The notes below the pieces were generated by a model, which saw only the letters and a list, made by a program, of their open reading frames with translations, was not told where the DNA came from and did no database searches. Shown one piece after another: positions 35,502-46,074 of a stretch of 64,000 nt of DNA. This DNA is from Labia minor (lineage: Eukaryota > Arthropoda > Insecta > Dermaptera > Spongiphoridae). Positions within the stretch are counted from its first letter, which is position 1. Each line of letters starts with the position of its first letter. The stretch covers positions 10,589,580-10,653,579 of the forward strand of contig OY720344.1 of the NCBI GenBank assembly GCA_963082975.1, read 5' to 3'. Both the position numbers and the translations under genes were made by a program.

Positions 35502-35812
35502 TAAGAGGTATATATGTAGATCACGAAATCGAATTAAATATAGGAACGAAGAGAGGGTACAAAAGGGTGAGTGAGTTAGAATTTGTGAGGGTTCCTTTTG
35601 GCGTCAATGAGAAATGGTGGAAATTATATTCACCCCTCATATATATATATATATCATTGGCGTCCCAGGGGAGATTTTTTAAAACTTTCTGCTGTGTGGA
35701 AGTCTAGTGTTTTGGTGGTTGATGATAGCAATGAATGTTTTTGTTTTTAAGAGTCCTTTTGCGAATTTTTCCATTTTATTTTAATAGAAACTTTTACATT
35801 AGAGTATAATTG

Positions 35813-35813
<1 letters not shown>

Positions 35814-35865
<52 letters not shown>

Positions 35866-35876
35866 AATATATATAA

Positions 35877-35913
<37 letters not shown>
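35814..35913. repeat. Long (TA)n block
   Basis: About 100 bp of TA with a few AAA/TTT interruptions, the longest simple repeat in the window; 80 bp upstream of HEL-A7. Confidence 0.95.
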
Positions 35914-35916
<3 letters not shown>

Positions 35917-35990
35917 GAATTATCATATTTTAGATTAATAATATTCTTCTTCATTTTTTTGTATTTTGATTTATAAAATTATTATTTGTT

Positions 35991-36627
35991 TTTACCGACC
36001 GACGATAGTAAGGGAGGTATTGTTTTCACACCAAATTTCACATGTGGAGATTTTTACATATCTCCACGAATCATGCATTTTCTAAACAGAAAAAAGTATT
36101 TTTGGCATGATGTCTGTCCGTCCGTCTGTCCGTCTGTCCGTCCGTATAGATGTGTACAGCCTGAACGGCTCAACCGATTTTGATGAAATTTGGTATATTT
36201 ACTTAATGCATCAGTGGGATGAATTGATCAACTTTTGGTGCAAATCCGGAAACCGGAAGTGGTAGTATTAACGATCGACGAAAGGAAGGGAAGGGTTATT
36301 TTCACACCAAATTTCACATGAGGAGATTTTTTTATATATCACCACCAATCATACACTTTCTATTGGTTTTATCCTCGGGAAAATCATATTTATTAGTTTT
36401 TTCTTGATTTAAAATTATATGACGTCATCCAGCCATTCATGGCGTCACAGCCTGTTCTTACATATATATATTAAATAAAATAAAATTAAAAATATTTATG
36501 TTATATGCCTATCTGTTTTTATTACATTAATAGATATATTAAAATTATTTGATATTGTTTCTGTAGCTGGAAATTAATTTACTTCAAACCGTCGGTCGGT
36601 TCGGACCTGGCCACAGGTCAACTTATT
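35991..36627 (+). mobile_element. HEL-A7, full-length Helentron-like non-autonomous element
   Basis: Intact ends: TTTTTACCGACCGACGATAG at the left, CCGTCGGTCGG then hairpin GACCTG-gcca-CAGGTC and AACTTATT at the right. The (CCGT)n core at about 36113-36146 is mixed with CTGT. One TGACGTCA is intact and a second mutated (TGGCGTCA). Inverted relative to HEL-A8, 730 bp away. Confidence 0.88.
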
Positions 36628-37359
36628 TAACTATTAATAATATTTTATTTTATTATGTATTTACATTCTATAAATTATATAAATATAACCTATATTTATC
36701 TTAATTTCAAAAATTCTCTTAATGTCTAAAATTTCAACAAAAATATCTTAATCTTTAATATTTATTGATGAATTAGGCGAAAAATATTAAATTAAATAAA
36801 TTAAATTATTTAAAAAAATAAAAAATCGATATTAATATAATAGTTTTATTTATAGTATTAACATGAGTTTATAATATATATATATATATACTGGTAAAAA
36901 GAAATATTAAAAATTATTTATTTCAAAGATATTTATTTTTCAATAAAATACATAAAAAATGAATACAAAAATGCCATGAAATTGTTTGAACGAATCAACG
37001 CTTTAAAAAAAAAATGTAATAATTTGAACGAAAAATTTAAAATCTTATTATTTCTTACGCTTATAAACAATTTATGATATTTTTTTATAAAAGATCCTTT
37101 TAATCTGTTTTAATTAGAAACTGACATCGTGAAATAGTGGACGCTCCAGTAAACTTCAATAATGGAATTATCTTCATCCTTTCATTCTCCATGAATTATA
37201 CTATACACCTACATTAAATATAATATATACTTTGAAAAGAGGAGAAGGAGAAGAAGATAATTTATACAACATGCTTGTATAAATTAAATTATATTAAAAA
37301 AAAAGTGATATCAACTTAAAATATTTTTTTGTATTATCGATGAATGATTATAAAATAAA
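36628..37359. other. AT-rich spacer between inverted HEL-A copies
   Basis: About 730 bp, AT-rich with a short TA run at 36877-36890. No gene. Confidence 0.6.
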
Positions 37360-37986
37360 AATAAGTTGACCTGTGGCCAGGTCCGAAGCGACCGACGGTT
37401 TGAAGTAAATTAATTTTCAGCTACAGAAACAATTTCAAATAATTTTAATATATCTATTAATTTAATATAAAACAGATATGGACATAACATAAATATTTAT
37501 AATTTTATTTTATTTATAATATATAAGGAGGGAGCTAGCTGTGACGTCATGAATGGCTGGATGACGTCATATAATTTTAAATTAAGAAAAAATTAATAAA
37601 GATTTTTCTCGAGGATAAAACCAATACAAAGTGCATGATTCGTGGTGATATGTAAAAAATCTCCTCATGTGAAATTTGGTGTGAAAATAACCCTTCCCTT
37701 CCTATCGTCGATCGCTAATACTACCACTTCCGGTTTCCGGATTTGCACCAAAAGTTGATCAATCCATCATACTGATGCATTAAGTAAATATACCAAATTT
37801 CATCAAAATCCGTTGAGCCGGTCAAGCTGTACACATCTTAAGGACGGACGGACAGAGGGACAGATATCATGCTAAAAATACTTTTTTCTGTTAAGAAAAT
37901 GCTTGATTCGTGGAGATATGTAAAAATCTCCACATGTGAAATTTGGTGTGAAAACAATACCTCCTTTACTATCGTCGGTCGGTAAT
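37360..37986 (-). mobile_element. HEL-A8, full-length Helentron-like non-autonomous element
   Basis: Minus-strand copy with a perfect hairpin (GACCTG-tggc-CAGGTC) at the left, ACCGACGG next to it, and CGTCGGTCGGTAATAAA at the right. Two TGACGTCA octamers at about 37541-37570 and a short (GGAC)n core at about 37841-37856. Confidence 0.86.
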
Positions 37987-39560
37987 AAATGCAAAATTAC
38001 AATGATTGATTAGTTTGTTTTTACATATTTTTAATATTAGAAATAATACTTTTAGCATGAATATACTTGTATAACAAATTTTTGCACAATTGTTAAAATA
38101 TAATTGTTCAGATTGTATAATATTTTTGAAAAATTTGAAATATTCTATGCTTGATCAAAATGAAAAATAATTATCACTTGTTTAATTAAATTTTTACAAA
38201 TAAATAATCAAGACAATATATAATTAAACTTTTATCGATTAAGTTTTTTTTTTTTTTTAAACTATCATTGATTGTCTGTCATTGAATTTAAAATGATGTA
38301 ATAAAGTACCATATAGCATATAATATAGCTACATATATTACTTATATTTAGCTCAATCTGTTTACACTTTGTTGACTTATTTCAATTTCATGAATGGTGT
38401 GTCAAGTATGTTCTTTTAACATAAATGGGTCTTAAAATTGATAAAATAAAAGTTAAACAAGATCTGTATTCGTTGTTGGAATGACGATAAAGAAGCGCCT
38501 GCGTTGACCAACCCTCCTTTGCGGCAAAGAAATGCGGCCGCGATTTATGGGGATCGCACTAGGGTGCGGCTCCCCGGACGGGGGGCTGCAACCCTCTTCA
38601 CACACACACACAGACATTACCCACACCAATGCAATCCACGTGCAGTGTTGAAGCGTCGGCTGCATCGTAGCGCCCCTCTAAACACGTGGCGCTTCGGATC
38701 CATCAACTGATAACAGACAGGCGGGCAGTAGAATCGACCAAAATACGCATACATTCATACAAACAACAAACAAGGGAAAAATAACCCATTCTAATGCTAT
38801 TAGTGGAAGGGACATTCGCTTTTTTGCCAGAGCATGTCGAGTTGGGAGTGAACAAAAACCAACTAACAAGGCGCAATTGTTTGCACAAAAAGGCATTCTC
38901 CAATCTCTATACACCAGGCGCTCTCTTTTTTTTCATTTTATTCAATAAATCCAATAATTCGATTGAACATTCAACTCGTTCACTTTGCAAAAAGGCAAAT
39001 TTTAAATCGAGCCAGGAGCCAATATCAAGAATTTAATCTCTTCCTCCTTTACGTTGTTACGGAATGGGAAAAATAGGGTGGAGAATGAGAGAGGAGATGG
39101 AGATCCCTTAACCCCCCGGTCGTGGGCCAAACAAAAACCCCCTTTTATTTTTTATTTTTTTTTTATTTAAGAGTAAGTATTTTTATTCAACCAAAAGTTT
39201 CTAATTGGCTTTTCATCAGATAACTTTAAAATTCTGCCTCATCAATTTATTAAGTATATTAACAAAAACAAATAAATACATTTAATAAGTATTATTAATA
39301 CTTATTCGATGTTTATAATTAAAAGTTAGAAGCTTATTTTTTTTTACATTATATTTTGTTTTTTATTTGTAAAAATAATAAAAAAAAAATAACTATTTAT
39401 TAGTCGGTTTTTCATTTATACCTAAACAAATGCACAGGTTAAATAGCATTTAATCACTGCGAAAGTTGAAAACATTTTCTATTAAATTTTTGTTGTCTAC
39501 AAAAATATGATTGTTAACTATCCTGAAACCAAAATCTAAAAATTAAAATCTAAAAAAAAA
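37987..39560. other. AT-rich interval with a GC-richer island
   Basis: AT-rich up to about 38440, then the island at 38460-39130 (listed separately), then AT-rich again. Confidence 0.55.
38460..39130. other. GC-richer unique island of unknown nature
   Basis: About 670 bp with CpG-containing blocks (GCGGCCGCGATTTATGG, GGTGCGGCTCCCC) and overlapping short frames on both strands (38453-39036), none with a recognised motif, good codon bias, or splice context that I can defend. No terminal repeats were seen. It could be an unmethylated regulatory region, an exon of an unrecognised gene, or the remains of a GC-rich element. Confidence 0.35.
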
Positions 39561-39889
39561 AAAATCTGGAGTGTCTCCACTCCACTATCTCGCAAATTTG
39601 AATTGGATTATTTAACACATATATTATATTTAAATTAAATTTGATTAATTATTAATTATAAATTAAAATGAATAAATATTTATTAAACCAGCCGTTGGTT
39701 GTTGATGACGTCACGTGATGGCGTGTGATTGGCAGTCAACTTGTTAAAAAATTAAAAAAAAATAATCCGGTACTTTCAGCGATTAAATCAAACTGAAATT
39801 CTATATATAGCAGTTTTATACCATTTTGAATCATGTGAAAAATCTAACGTATATCTTTATTTTTATGGTCCGTTTAGAGGAAAATAAAG
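39561..39889 (-). mobile_element. HEL-B4, 5'-truncated unit of a head-to-tail dimer
   Basis: Minus-strand copy beginning at the left with the 3' end (CTGGAGTGTCTCCACTC, then ACTATCTCGC) and running to CGTTTAGAGGAAAATAAA, where the next unit's 3' end (GCTGGAGTGTCTCC) follows at once. The 5' half with the microsatellite is missing. It contains TGACGTCACGTG. Confidence 0.84.
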
Positions 39890-40398
39890 CTGGAGTGTCT
39901 CCACTCGACTATCTCGCAAATTTGAATTGGATTAATTAACACATATATTATATTTCAATTAAATATATTTAATTATAAATTATAAATTAAAATTAATAAA
40001 TAATAATTATTAACCCAGAGCTTGTTTGGCTCTTTGTAGATGGCACCACGTCACAATTTTTAATCGTGTGAAAAACTATCAAACATATATCTTTATTTTT
40101 ACGGTCACTTTAGAGGAAAAAAAATCAAAACGTTGGTGGAAATGGTCCTCTTCCGAATGAGCTACATTTCCCAAAAGTTGATAGAAAACTACGAATTTTG
40201 AATAATACCCATGTACCAAATTTCATTATTCTATCTCAAACAGTTTTTGCGTTATCTTGTCTACATACATACACACACATACATTTTTCTCAACCTCAGT
40301 GAAATTAATTAATTATGCATTCAATCAATTTCATTGAACTTCAAAATGTATAAAAACATCAAAATCTCAACATCAAAAAATTTTGCCAGATAGTAAAA
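39890..40398 (-). mobile_element. HEL-B5, second unit of the head-to-tail dimer
   Basis: Near-complete minus-strand copy: 3' end at the left, TG-type core (ACATACATACACACACATAC at about 40262-40281), 5' end at the right reduced to TTTTGCCAGATAGTAAAA, so the 5' hairpin is partly lost. Confidence 0.82.
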
Positions 40399-41459
40399 AT
40401 AAATTCATTTTAGAAATATCTATTTATTTATTTTAGAATAATAAATAATTGAAGAAAGTTTCAATGATTGATTGATGTTAGTTAGAATTAAAAAATTGAA
40501 ATTTCTTAATAAAAATTTTATAAATTATAATGATTTAACGATTTTATAATTATTTCCGAATTTTATTGAACAAAGCATATTTAACAACTGGCCCTTTCAA
40601 CGTCAGTCATGTGTTTGCATCCCTTCGAAATGAATGATGACATATAATAGGGTGCATGGAGATTGATTATCAAGAATCACCAATAAAATTTAACCTACCC
40701 TTTCCATAGGAAATAACAAAAAAAAAAGAAAATGCTGATTCATTTTTTTATAAAATTTTCAAATAAAATTATAAATATTGTTCGCTTGACCATTAAATCA
40801 TCTTAGTTCAGTGAGTTTCAATTTATTTCTAGTCAATCATTACTTTCTTTCTTTCATCTTAATAATCATATTTGTATTGAATGAAAGACTTCAAGCGACG
40901 ACGGCTGCTACATGCAAATCGAGAGGATCCGTTTTAATTAGAGTCCAACCAAGTTGAAAGAACCGTCAACTGTGTTTCTTCTATGCAATTTCCACTCCGA
41001 TTAATATTTTTATTGTAATTTCCAACATCTTGATTAATTTTTAGTAAAAAAGCCTTCACTTTAGGTTTTTCAATAAAATTATCTTTTGTTTTTAATTAGA
41101 AAACATCTTAAAATGAGAATTCATTTTATTTGGCATATTTTTTTTGTTTTTGTTTCTTCATCATTTAATTAATGTCAAATGCTTATTTAATCTAGTGAGA
41201 GTATTGAGTTAGAAATTAAATTAATTTCAAAATGATTTACTAAATGTTATCAGGATAATGAAAAAAAAAATCTGGAATTAATTACAACTCTACAGGGAAA
41301 ATGATTGGCTTCGCTTTTTTTTTAAATTAATTTACACTAATTCGTAATTTATAATAAAATTATTGTCTTGTTTTTTTTTTTTAATTTTATTTTTAATAAA
41401 AATATCACAAGAATATTATAGATTTATTAACATTATATATATAGATAAATTAAATTATT
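40399..41459. other. AT-rich interval with a candidate regulatory island
   Basis: No gene. About 40870-41040 is unique and complex (listed separately). Confidence 0.55.
40870..41040. other. Unique island with ATGCAAAT and TAAT motifs; candidate regulatory DNA
   Basis: The stretch includes ATGCAAAT at about 40912-40919 (a perfect POU/octamer-type site), GTTTTAATTAGAG, and CCGATTAATATT. No open frame and no repeat. Function inferred only. Confidence 0.3.
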
Positions 41460-41968
41460 TATTTTTATCAATCGACGATAGGAAGGGAAGGTAATATTGT
41501 TTTCACATCAAATTTCACATGTGGAGATTTTTACATATCTTCACGAATCATGCATTTTGTTAACAGTAAAAAGTATTTTTAGCATTTTAATGTCTGTCCG
41601 TCTGCCCGTCAGTCCGTGGTCTGTCAATTGTGTGTCTTGAATGGCTGAACGGATTTTGATAAAATTTGGTATATTTACTTAATGCATCAGTAGCATAAAT
41701 TCATCAATTTTTGGTGTATATCCGGAAACCGTAAGTGATTTTTACAAAGTATTAATTTTATATTCATTGTCGGAAATTTTTCATTTAAAATATATTAGTA
41801 ATTAATATTTGATTAATTAAACTAAAAATAAAAACGAAAATAATATAATTTAGTCATTTTAATTCAAATTTTAAAATTTTTTTTATAATTTATCTATCAT
41901 TATATATATATTGAAAATTTATTTATTTCAAATCGTCGGTCGGTTCTCTGCCTGGCCACAGTTCATTT
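41460..41968 (+). mobile_element. HEL-A9, diverged subfamily copy
   Basis: 5' end TTTTTATCAATCGACGATAGG, core reduced to GTCTGTCCGTCTGCCCGTC, 3' end CGTCGGTCGG and an eroded hairpin (TGCCTGGCCACAGTTCA). The section from about 41737 to 41910 is unlike the main family but matches HEL-A12 (62252) closely (TTTACAAAGTATTAATTTTA), so these two form a subfamily with a different 3' interior and without TGACGTCA octamers. Confidence 0.8.
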
Positions 41969-43459
41969 TTTTAATATTTTATAATAATTTATTAAATAGA
42001 AATATTTCTTTAGGAATAATTTCAAAAAATTATAATAACCAAAATAATAATTATAGTATTGTTTTATAGCCAGGTAAAAAGTTGTTTATATTGATTTTTA
42101 TACTGATGGATAAAATGATTAATTTCATTGATGATACGTATAATTAATTTATCCTGGTACAATTATGTCAAAATGTCATTAATAATAAAGGGCATAAGAA
42201 ATAGAAGAGAATAAATTGATGATCATTAGACAGATATTATTTTGCATTTTAAATATTATGCATTATACTTGTATCTCAGAATTATAAAAAAGTATTTTTT
42301 TTTTCGTTTACCAAAAGAATGGACCATGTTGAGTTACTCAATAAAAATACCACAACGAAATGAAACATTCAGGTGAAACATGTTGGAAGCATGACCGTGA
42401 ATCTAATTCGAAAAGTAGAAAATAGTCTGAAATGAAGCATTCTTTACTGAACAAAAACGATCGCAACATTTTATGGAACCGAAATGGGTTCATAAAATCT
42501 TTGTAATAGAATCATGTGCTGCAAAAAGAGCGTCGTTTTTGGTGATTTTGTCTTTTTGAAGAATTTTTATTAGTGTTCAGTTTTATAACGGTAATATTAT
42601 TCAATAAATAAAATATATTATATGTATATTTACTTAATATTTATTTATATAAATTTAATATAAGAATTAAATGTGTTTGATCAAAGGATTTCACGGTCTT
42701 TAAACTAACACGTTGTTACCAATCGAATCGGGTAACATTCCAAGGAAGCCGATTTCAAATAAGGACTAGAATCTAAAAGGATCAATTTATTTGAATTAGA
42801 AGACCAGAGAAAGAGAAAGAGAGAGAGAGAGAGAGAAACGAACAGTCAAATTCCAAGGATGGTCGTTGACCAAACAACAATATTAGTTCAGACAAACCGA
42901 GTGAAATTCAATTCCCTTTTGAACTCAATTTACAGGTGGATTAGTACATGGCATGAGACTCTCTGAGGAAGCAATATTCTTACATTTTTAAAATTCCATC
43001 TTTGAATCGAGAAAGAAAAAGCAAACAGTATTTATATATATACCTATATATTAGGATAGAGTAACTATTTTATATATTTTTCATGTCTTTTGTCTATAGA
43101 TCACGGTATTTTTTTACTTTTTTTTTGGTTATATATAAATTAAAAATTCATTAAAATAATCTAAATATAAAGTTCAATTATAAAATCAATATGTAATAAA
43201 TTTAATTTAAATGAATAAAAATAAAAGGATATTTGTATATTTTTATAAATAAACTAACAAGTTAAGGATTCCACATTATTCTATTTATTGTTTTTTTTTA
43301 GCAATACCCACTTCCCTGTACAATAAATATATATTTTTGTGCCAAATATTTCAATAAATTAAATACTTTTTATAATTTTAACTACATAATTAACCAATTA
43401 ATATCTGGATATATTGATGAATTTTAATTTTCCAAAAAATCTGATTTAGAATTATAGAT
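41969..43459. other. AT-rich interval without a gene
   Basis: About 42300-42570 is less AT-rich (GAATGGACCATGTTGAG..., AGAGCGTCGTTTTTGG) and could be an unrecognised decayed element; no frame is kept. A (GA)n repeat lies at 42806-42836. Confidence 0.5.
42806..42836 (+). repeat. (GA)n microsatellite
   Basis: AGAGAAAGAGAAAGAGAGAG and continuing GA units, about 31 bp. Confidence 0.93.
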
Positions 43460-44056
43460 TTAATTCAACCAAAATTCCATAGTATACGGCTCTATTTTAG
43501 CTATAGCTGCACGAATGTTGTCCTTCAAAGCTTGAATTGTCTCTGGTTTGTCTGCATAACATTTGTCTTTGACGGCTCCCCACAAATAGTAGTCTAACGG
43601 TGACAAATCGCAGCTTTGAGGCGGCCAAACGACATCAGAATTTCTGCTGATAATTCGGTCTCCGAAGACAGTGCGCAAAAGATCGATTGTAAGTTTAACT
43701 GTGTGACACGGAGCGCCGTCTTGTTGGAACCAAATGTTGTCCAAGTCTTGCTCTTCTGGAACAACCAATCAGAAATCATGGCGCGATAGCGGTCGCCATT
43801 AACCGTAAGGGCGGCTCCTGCCTCATTTTCAAAGAAAAATGGCCCAATGATGCCGTCAGACCAAAATCCGCACCAAACCGTCACTCTCTGAGGATGCATT
43901 GTCTTCTCCATGATAACGTGTGGGTTTTCCGTCCTCCAGCTGCGGCAATTTTGTTTGTTGACTTATCCGCCAATATGGAAATGCGCCTCATCCGAAAAGA
44001 TGATTTTTTGGCCAAAATCGGCGTCTCCTTCAATGGCGTACTGCAAGGCCAGCCGA
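43460..44056 (-). pseudogene. Mariner-type transposase (DUF4817-associated family), catalytic body
   Basis: Minus-strand reading gives IIFSDEAHFHIGG, a stop, VNKQNC, then TVWCGFWSDGIIGPFF, LTVNGDRYRAMISD and, after a frameshift near 43770, IWFQQDGAPCHT, IDLLRTVFGDRIISRNSDV, WPPQSCDLSPLDYYLWGAVK and YADKPETIQALKDNIRAAI. All three acidic residues of the DDE triad are recognisable (SDEAHF, QQDGA, CDLSPLD). This enzyme excises and reinserts its own element. The N-terminal DNA-binding domain is absent, one stop and one frameshift interrupt the frame, and the protein ends early at EFWLN. The natural C-terminal tail is not downstream but on the opposite strand at 44039-44092. Confidence 0.9.
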
Positions 44057-44092
44057 GGCAGCCATTTGAATGAAATAGTATTTCATAAATAA
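44039..44092 (+). pseudogene. C-terminal tail of the same transposase, on the opposite strand
   Basis: Plus-strand YCKASRGSHLNEIVFHK followed by TAA is the characteristic C-terminus of this mariner family, which should follow the body at 43460 on the minus strand. It overlaps the first codons of the minus-strand body in about 15 bases that read sensibly on both strands, implying that a break at a short inverted homology joined the inverted 3' end to the body. Confidence 0.8.
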
Positions 44093-44192
44093 TCGGAAGG
44101 TCTATACTTCACTATGAAAAAATAAATTTGAAAATTCATCCAACCGTTTTTTTTTATTCATTTAAAAAAAATGTTACAGGGCGGACCCTGTA
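44093..44192 (+). mobile_element. 3' end of the rearranged mariner, with short palindrome
   Basis: Follows the transposase tail: an untranslated stretch, a T run, and the end GTTACAGGGCGGACCCTGTA, which contains the perfect 6-bp palindrome ACAGGG-cgga-CCCTGT. This is the TA-bounded terminus of the element. The left-hand partner end was not found. Confidence 0.65.
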
Positions 44193-44230
44193 TATTCAAA
44201 AAGTAACAAACTTATTGACCTGTCCTCGTA
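44193..44230 (-). mobile_element. Solitary terminal repeat of the 46-kb mariner family
   Basis: On the minus strand TACGAGGACAGGTCAATAAG and TTACTTTTTGAAT match the terminal inverted repeat of the mariner at 46075-47155 (TACGAGGGCAGGTCAATGAG). It lies directly beside the 44192 end, so the rearranged element probably inserted into, or recombined with, a copy of the other family. Confidence 0.75.
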
Positions 44231-44882
44231 TTGATCTAAATCAATATTTAAAAATTGTTGTCAATTTATTTTTTTATTTTTTTTGTTTTATGTTTTATGG
44301 TTCTATATAAGTACTTGTTGATGTAAAAAATTATTATGTAGTAAGTAGGAAATTTTTTATTGCCTCAAGTTAATAAAAAGCATGATTATTTTTTAAATTA
44401 AACAAGTTTAATCACTAAATTTGGAATCAATTTTAAAACGTAATTCAGGAAAATTTAGAATAAATCCTGAAAAATTGTGAAACATACTCGTATATTTCAA
44501 AATTACTTTATCAAAGATTGAACTTAAAAAGTATATTAATATATATTTATACCTAGACTACAATCTAAAAAATATTTTACATTTAAAAAATTACATCCTG
44601 AGATAACTTTTTAACATAAATTTTTCTTTTTTAAATATCTCAAAATTAACCTAAAAAATAAATTGCTAAGTGATTAAAAAATTATTTACTCCAATGAAAT
44701 ATACTTACTCGGTTACATTATTGTTGGTTAACTACATAAATGTGACAAGAAGAATTTTTTGATTGACTCTTTAATAACAAGGTTTTTTTTTATATTCTTA
44801 AATTGAAAAAGCGATAGGAAAAAAAAGACAAAATATTTTAAAAGGAGATTCTGCCTGTAGGCAAGAGAGCGAGAGTGGAATT

Positions 44883-44999
44883 TTGTATAGCAATCAGAAT
44901 GTAGCGAATGAGTTCAATCAAAAGGCAGGTAGATGGATGCGAGTCATCGTCCGACCTCCGATCAAGACAGGTAGAATACCTGTGTCTATATTTAGATCT

Positions 45000-45033
<34 letters not shown>

Positions 45034-45374
45034 ACAATAAAGAAGGAGAAATGCGGGCCAGACGCGCAAGGTCGAGCGACGCTGATACTCCAACGATTCA
45101 ATCATTCCAAAGATGGATCGAAAAAATAGATTTATTTATTGGATACTCACAGAAGATATTGTTACCTGGGCTCATTTTATTACATAATAAGAAGTTTTCT
45201 GATCAAATGAAAAAGAATAAACACCACAACAACTATAATAATTGTATATTTTATCATATTTTAAAATTTTTTTTTTTTACAATATTATTAGTACATATAT
45301 TTAGTGTTTCACACTTTCTGAATTTAAAAGATAATGAGAATCACATTATGAATTACCAGAGTTGGTGGGGGTGA
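44883..45374 (+). CDS. Hypothetical open frame, 163 codons (doubtful)
   Basis: The longest uninterrupted frame outside transposons. The first half is moderately GC-containing, with an Asn-rich run from a CAA/AAC microsatellite (45002-45040); the second half drifts into AT-rich sequence rich in F, I, K and N that looks like random filler. An antisense frame (44838-45101) overlaps it. There is no recognisable domain, signal peptide or clear splice site. It may be chance, an exon fragment spanning about 44850-45170, or part of an old element. Confidence 0.15.
45002..45040 (+). repeat. (CAA)n microsatellite
   Basis: ACATCAACAACAACAACAAC with one ATC interruption, about 39 bp. Confidence 0.92.
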
Positions 45375-46074
45375 AATAGAGGGGAGGGGGAGATGAATTG
45401 TCTGTAAACTTAAAACAAAAAACAAAAGAACTTTAGAGCTTTAACTTTTGACAAGATTAATTATTTAATGGATTTCATCAAAAGTGACATCAACTTTTTT
45501 AGTTAAATATTTTGTTTTATTTTTTTCAATCTAAATCAAAAAACAAAAAAAAAGAAAAGAAAATTAATGAGATATTTTATATAAACAATAAAATATTTCT
45601 CTTTCTATTAATACATATATTATTTCTTTATTAATCATTTCTTAAATTCAAGTCGAAATTAATAAATAAAATTCATTTATTCAGGAATAAATTTGTTTCT
45701 CTGTATGCAAATTCACAAATTTTTTAATTTATTTATTACAAAACTGTCTTATCTAAAGTACTATAATATTAAATAAAATAAAATCTTGAAAATATTAAGA
45801 AGAGAATAAAGATTATTAATTTATTGATATATAAATATATTTCATTTGTCTGTATATGTAAATACTAAATACTATCCTAAAAATAAAAAACAAAAAACCA
45901 AAATGAAAAGTAAATATGAAATTAAAATTTGTCTCTTCATTTTATTCTGTTATTAATTCTGAAATTAATTAATCTAAGTCTTTAATTCATTTTTATCTTA
46001 TTTTCTTGTTTGATTTAGTGAATATTTATTAATGTCCATCCTCACTAATGTTACAATAAATACAATTTGTAAAC

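Larger units (their letters stand above)
32543..35990. other. Long AT-rich interval without a gene
   Basis: About 3.4 kb of AT-rich DNA. A G-rich run at 34593-34614, (TA)n at 35469-35500, and a long imperfect (TA)n block at 35814-35913. The frame 34647-34850 is not supported by any motif. No element termini recognised. Confidence 0.6.
44231..46074. other. AT-rich interval with a CAA repeat and one longer open frame
   Basis: Mostly AT-rich. The frame at 44883-45374 is listed separately. A poly-A rich, unremarkable stretch follows to 46074. Confidence 0.5.

Noticed and set aside
35986..36183. Frame with PSVCPSVRPYR repeats
   Set aside because: Translation of the (CCGT)n microsatellite of HEL-A7; the same holds for 57146-57364 and 57661-57846.
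42300..42570. Another mariner fragment
   Set aside because: Composition is right, but no transposase motif appears in any frame I translated.
43910..44092. 60-codon plus-strand frame as an independent gene
   Set aside because: The first two thirds are antisense to the mariner body; only the last 17 residues are meaningful and belong to the rearranged transposase C-terminus.
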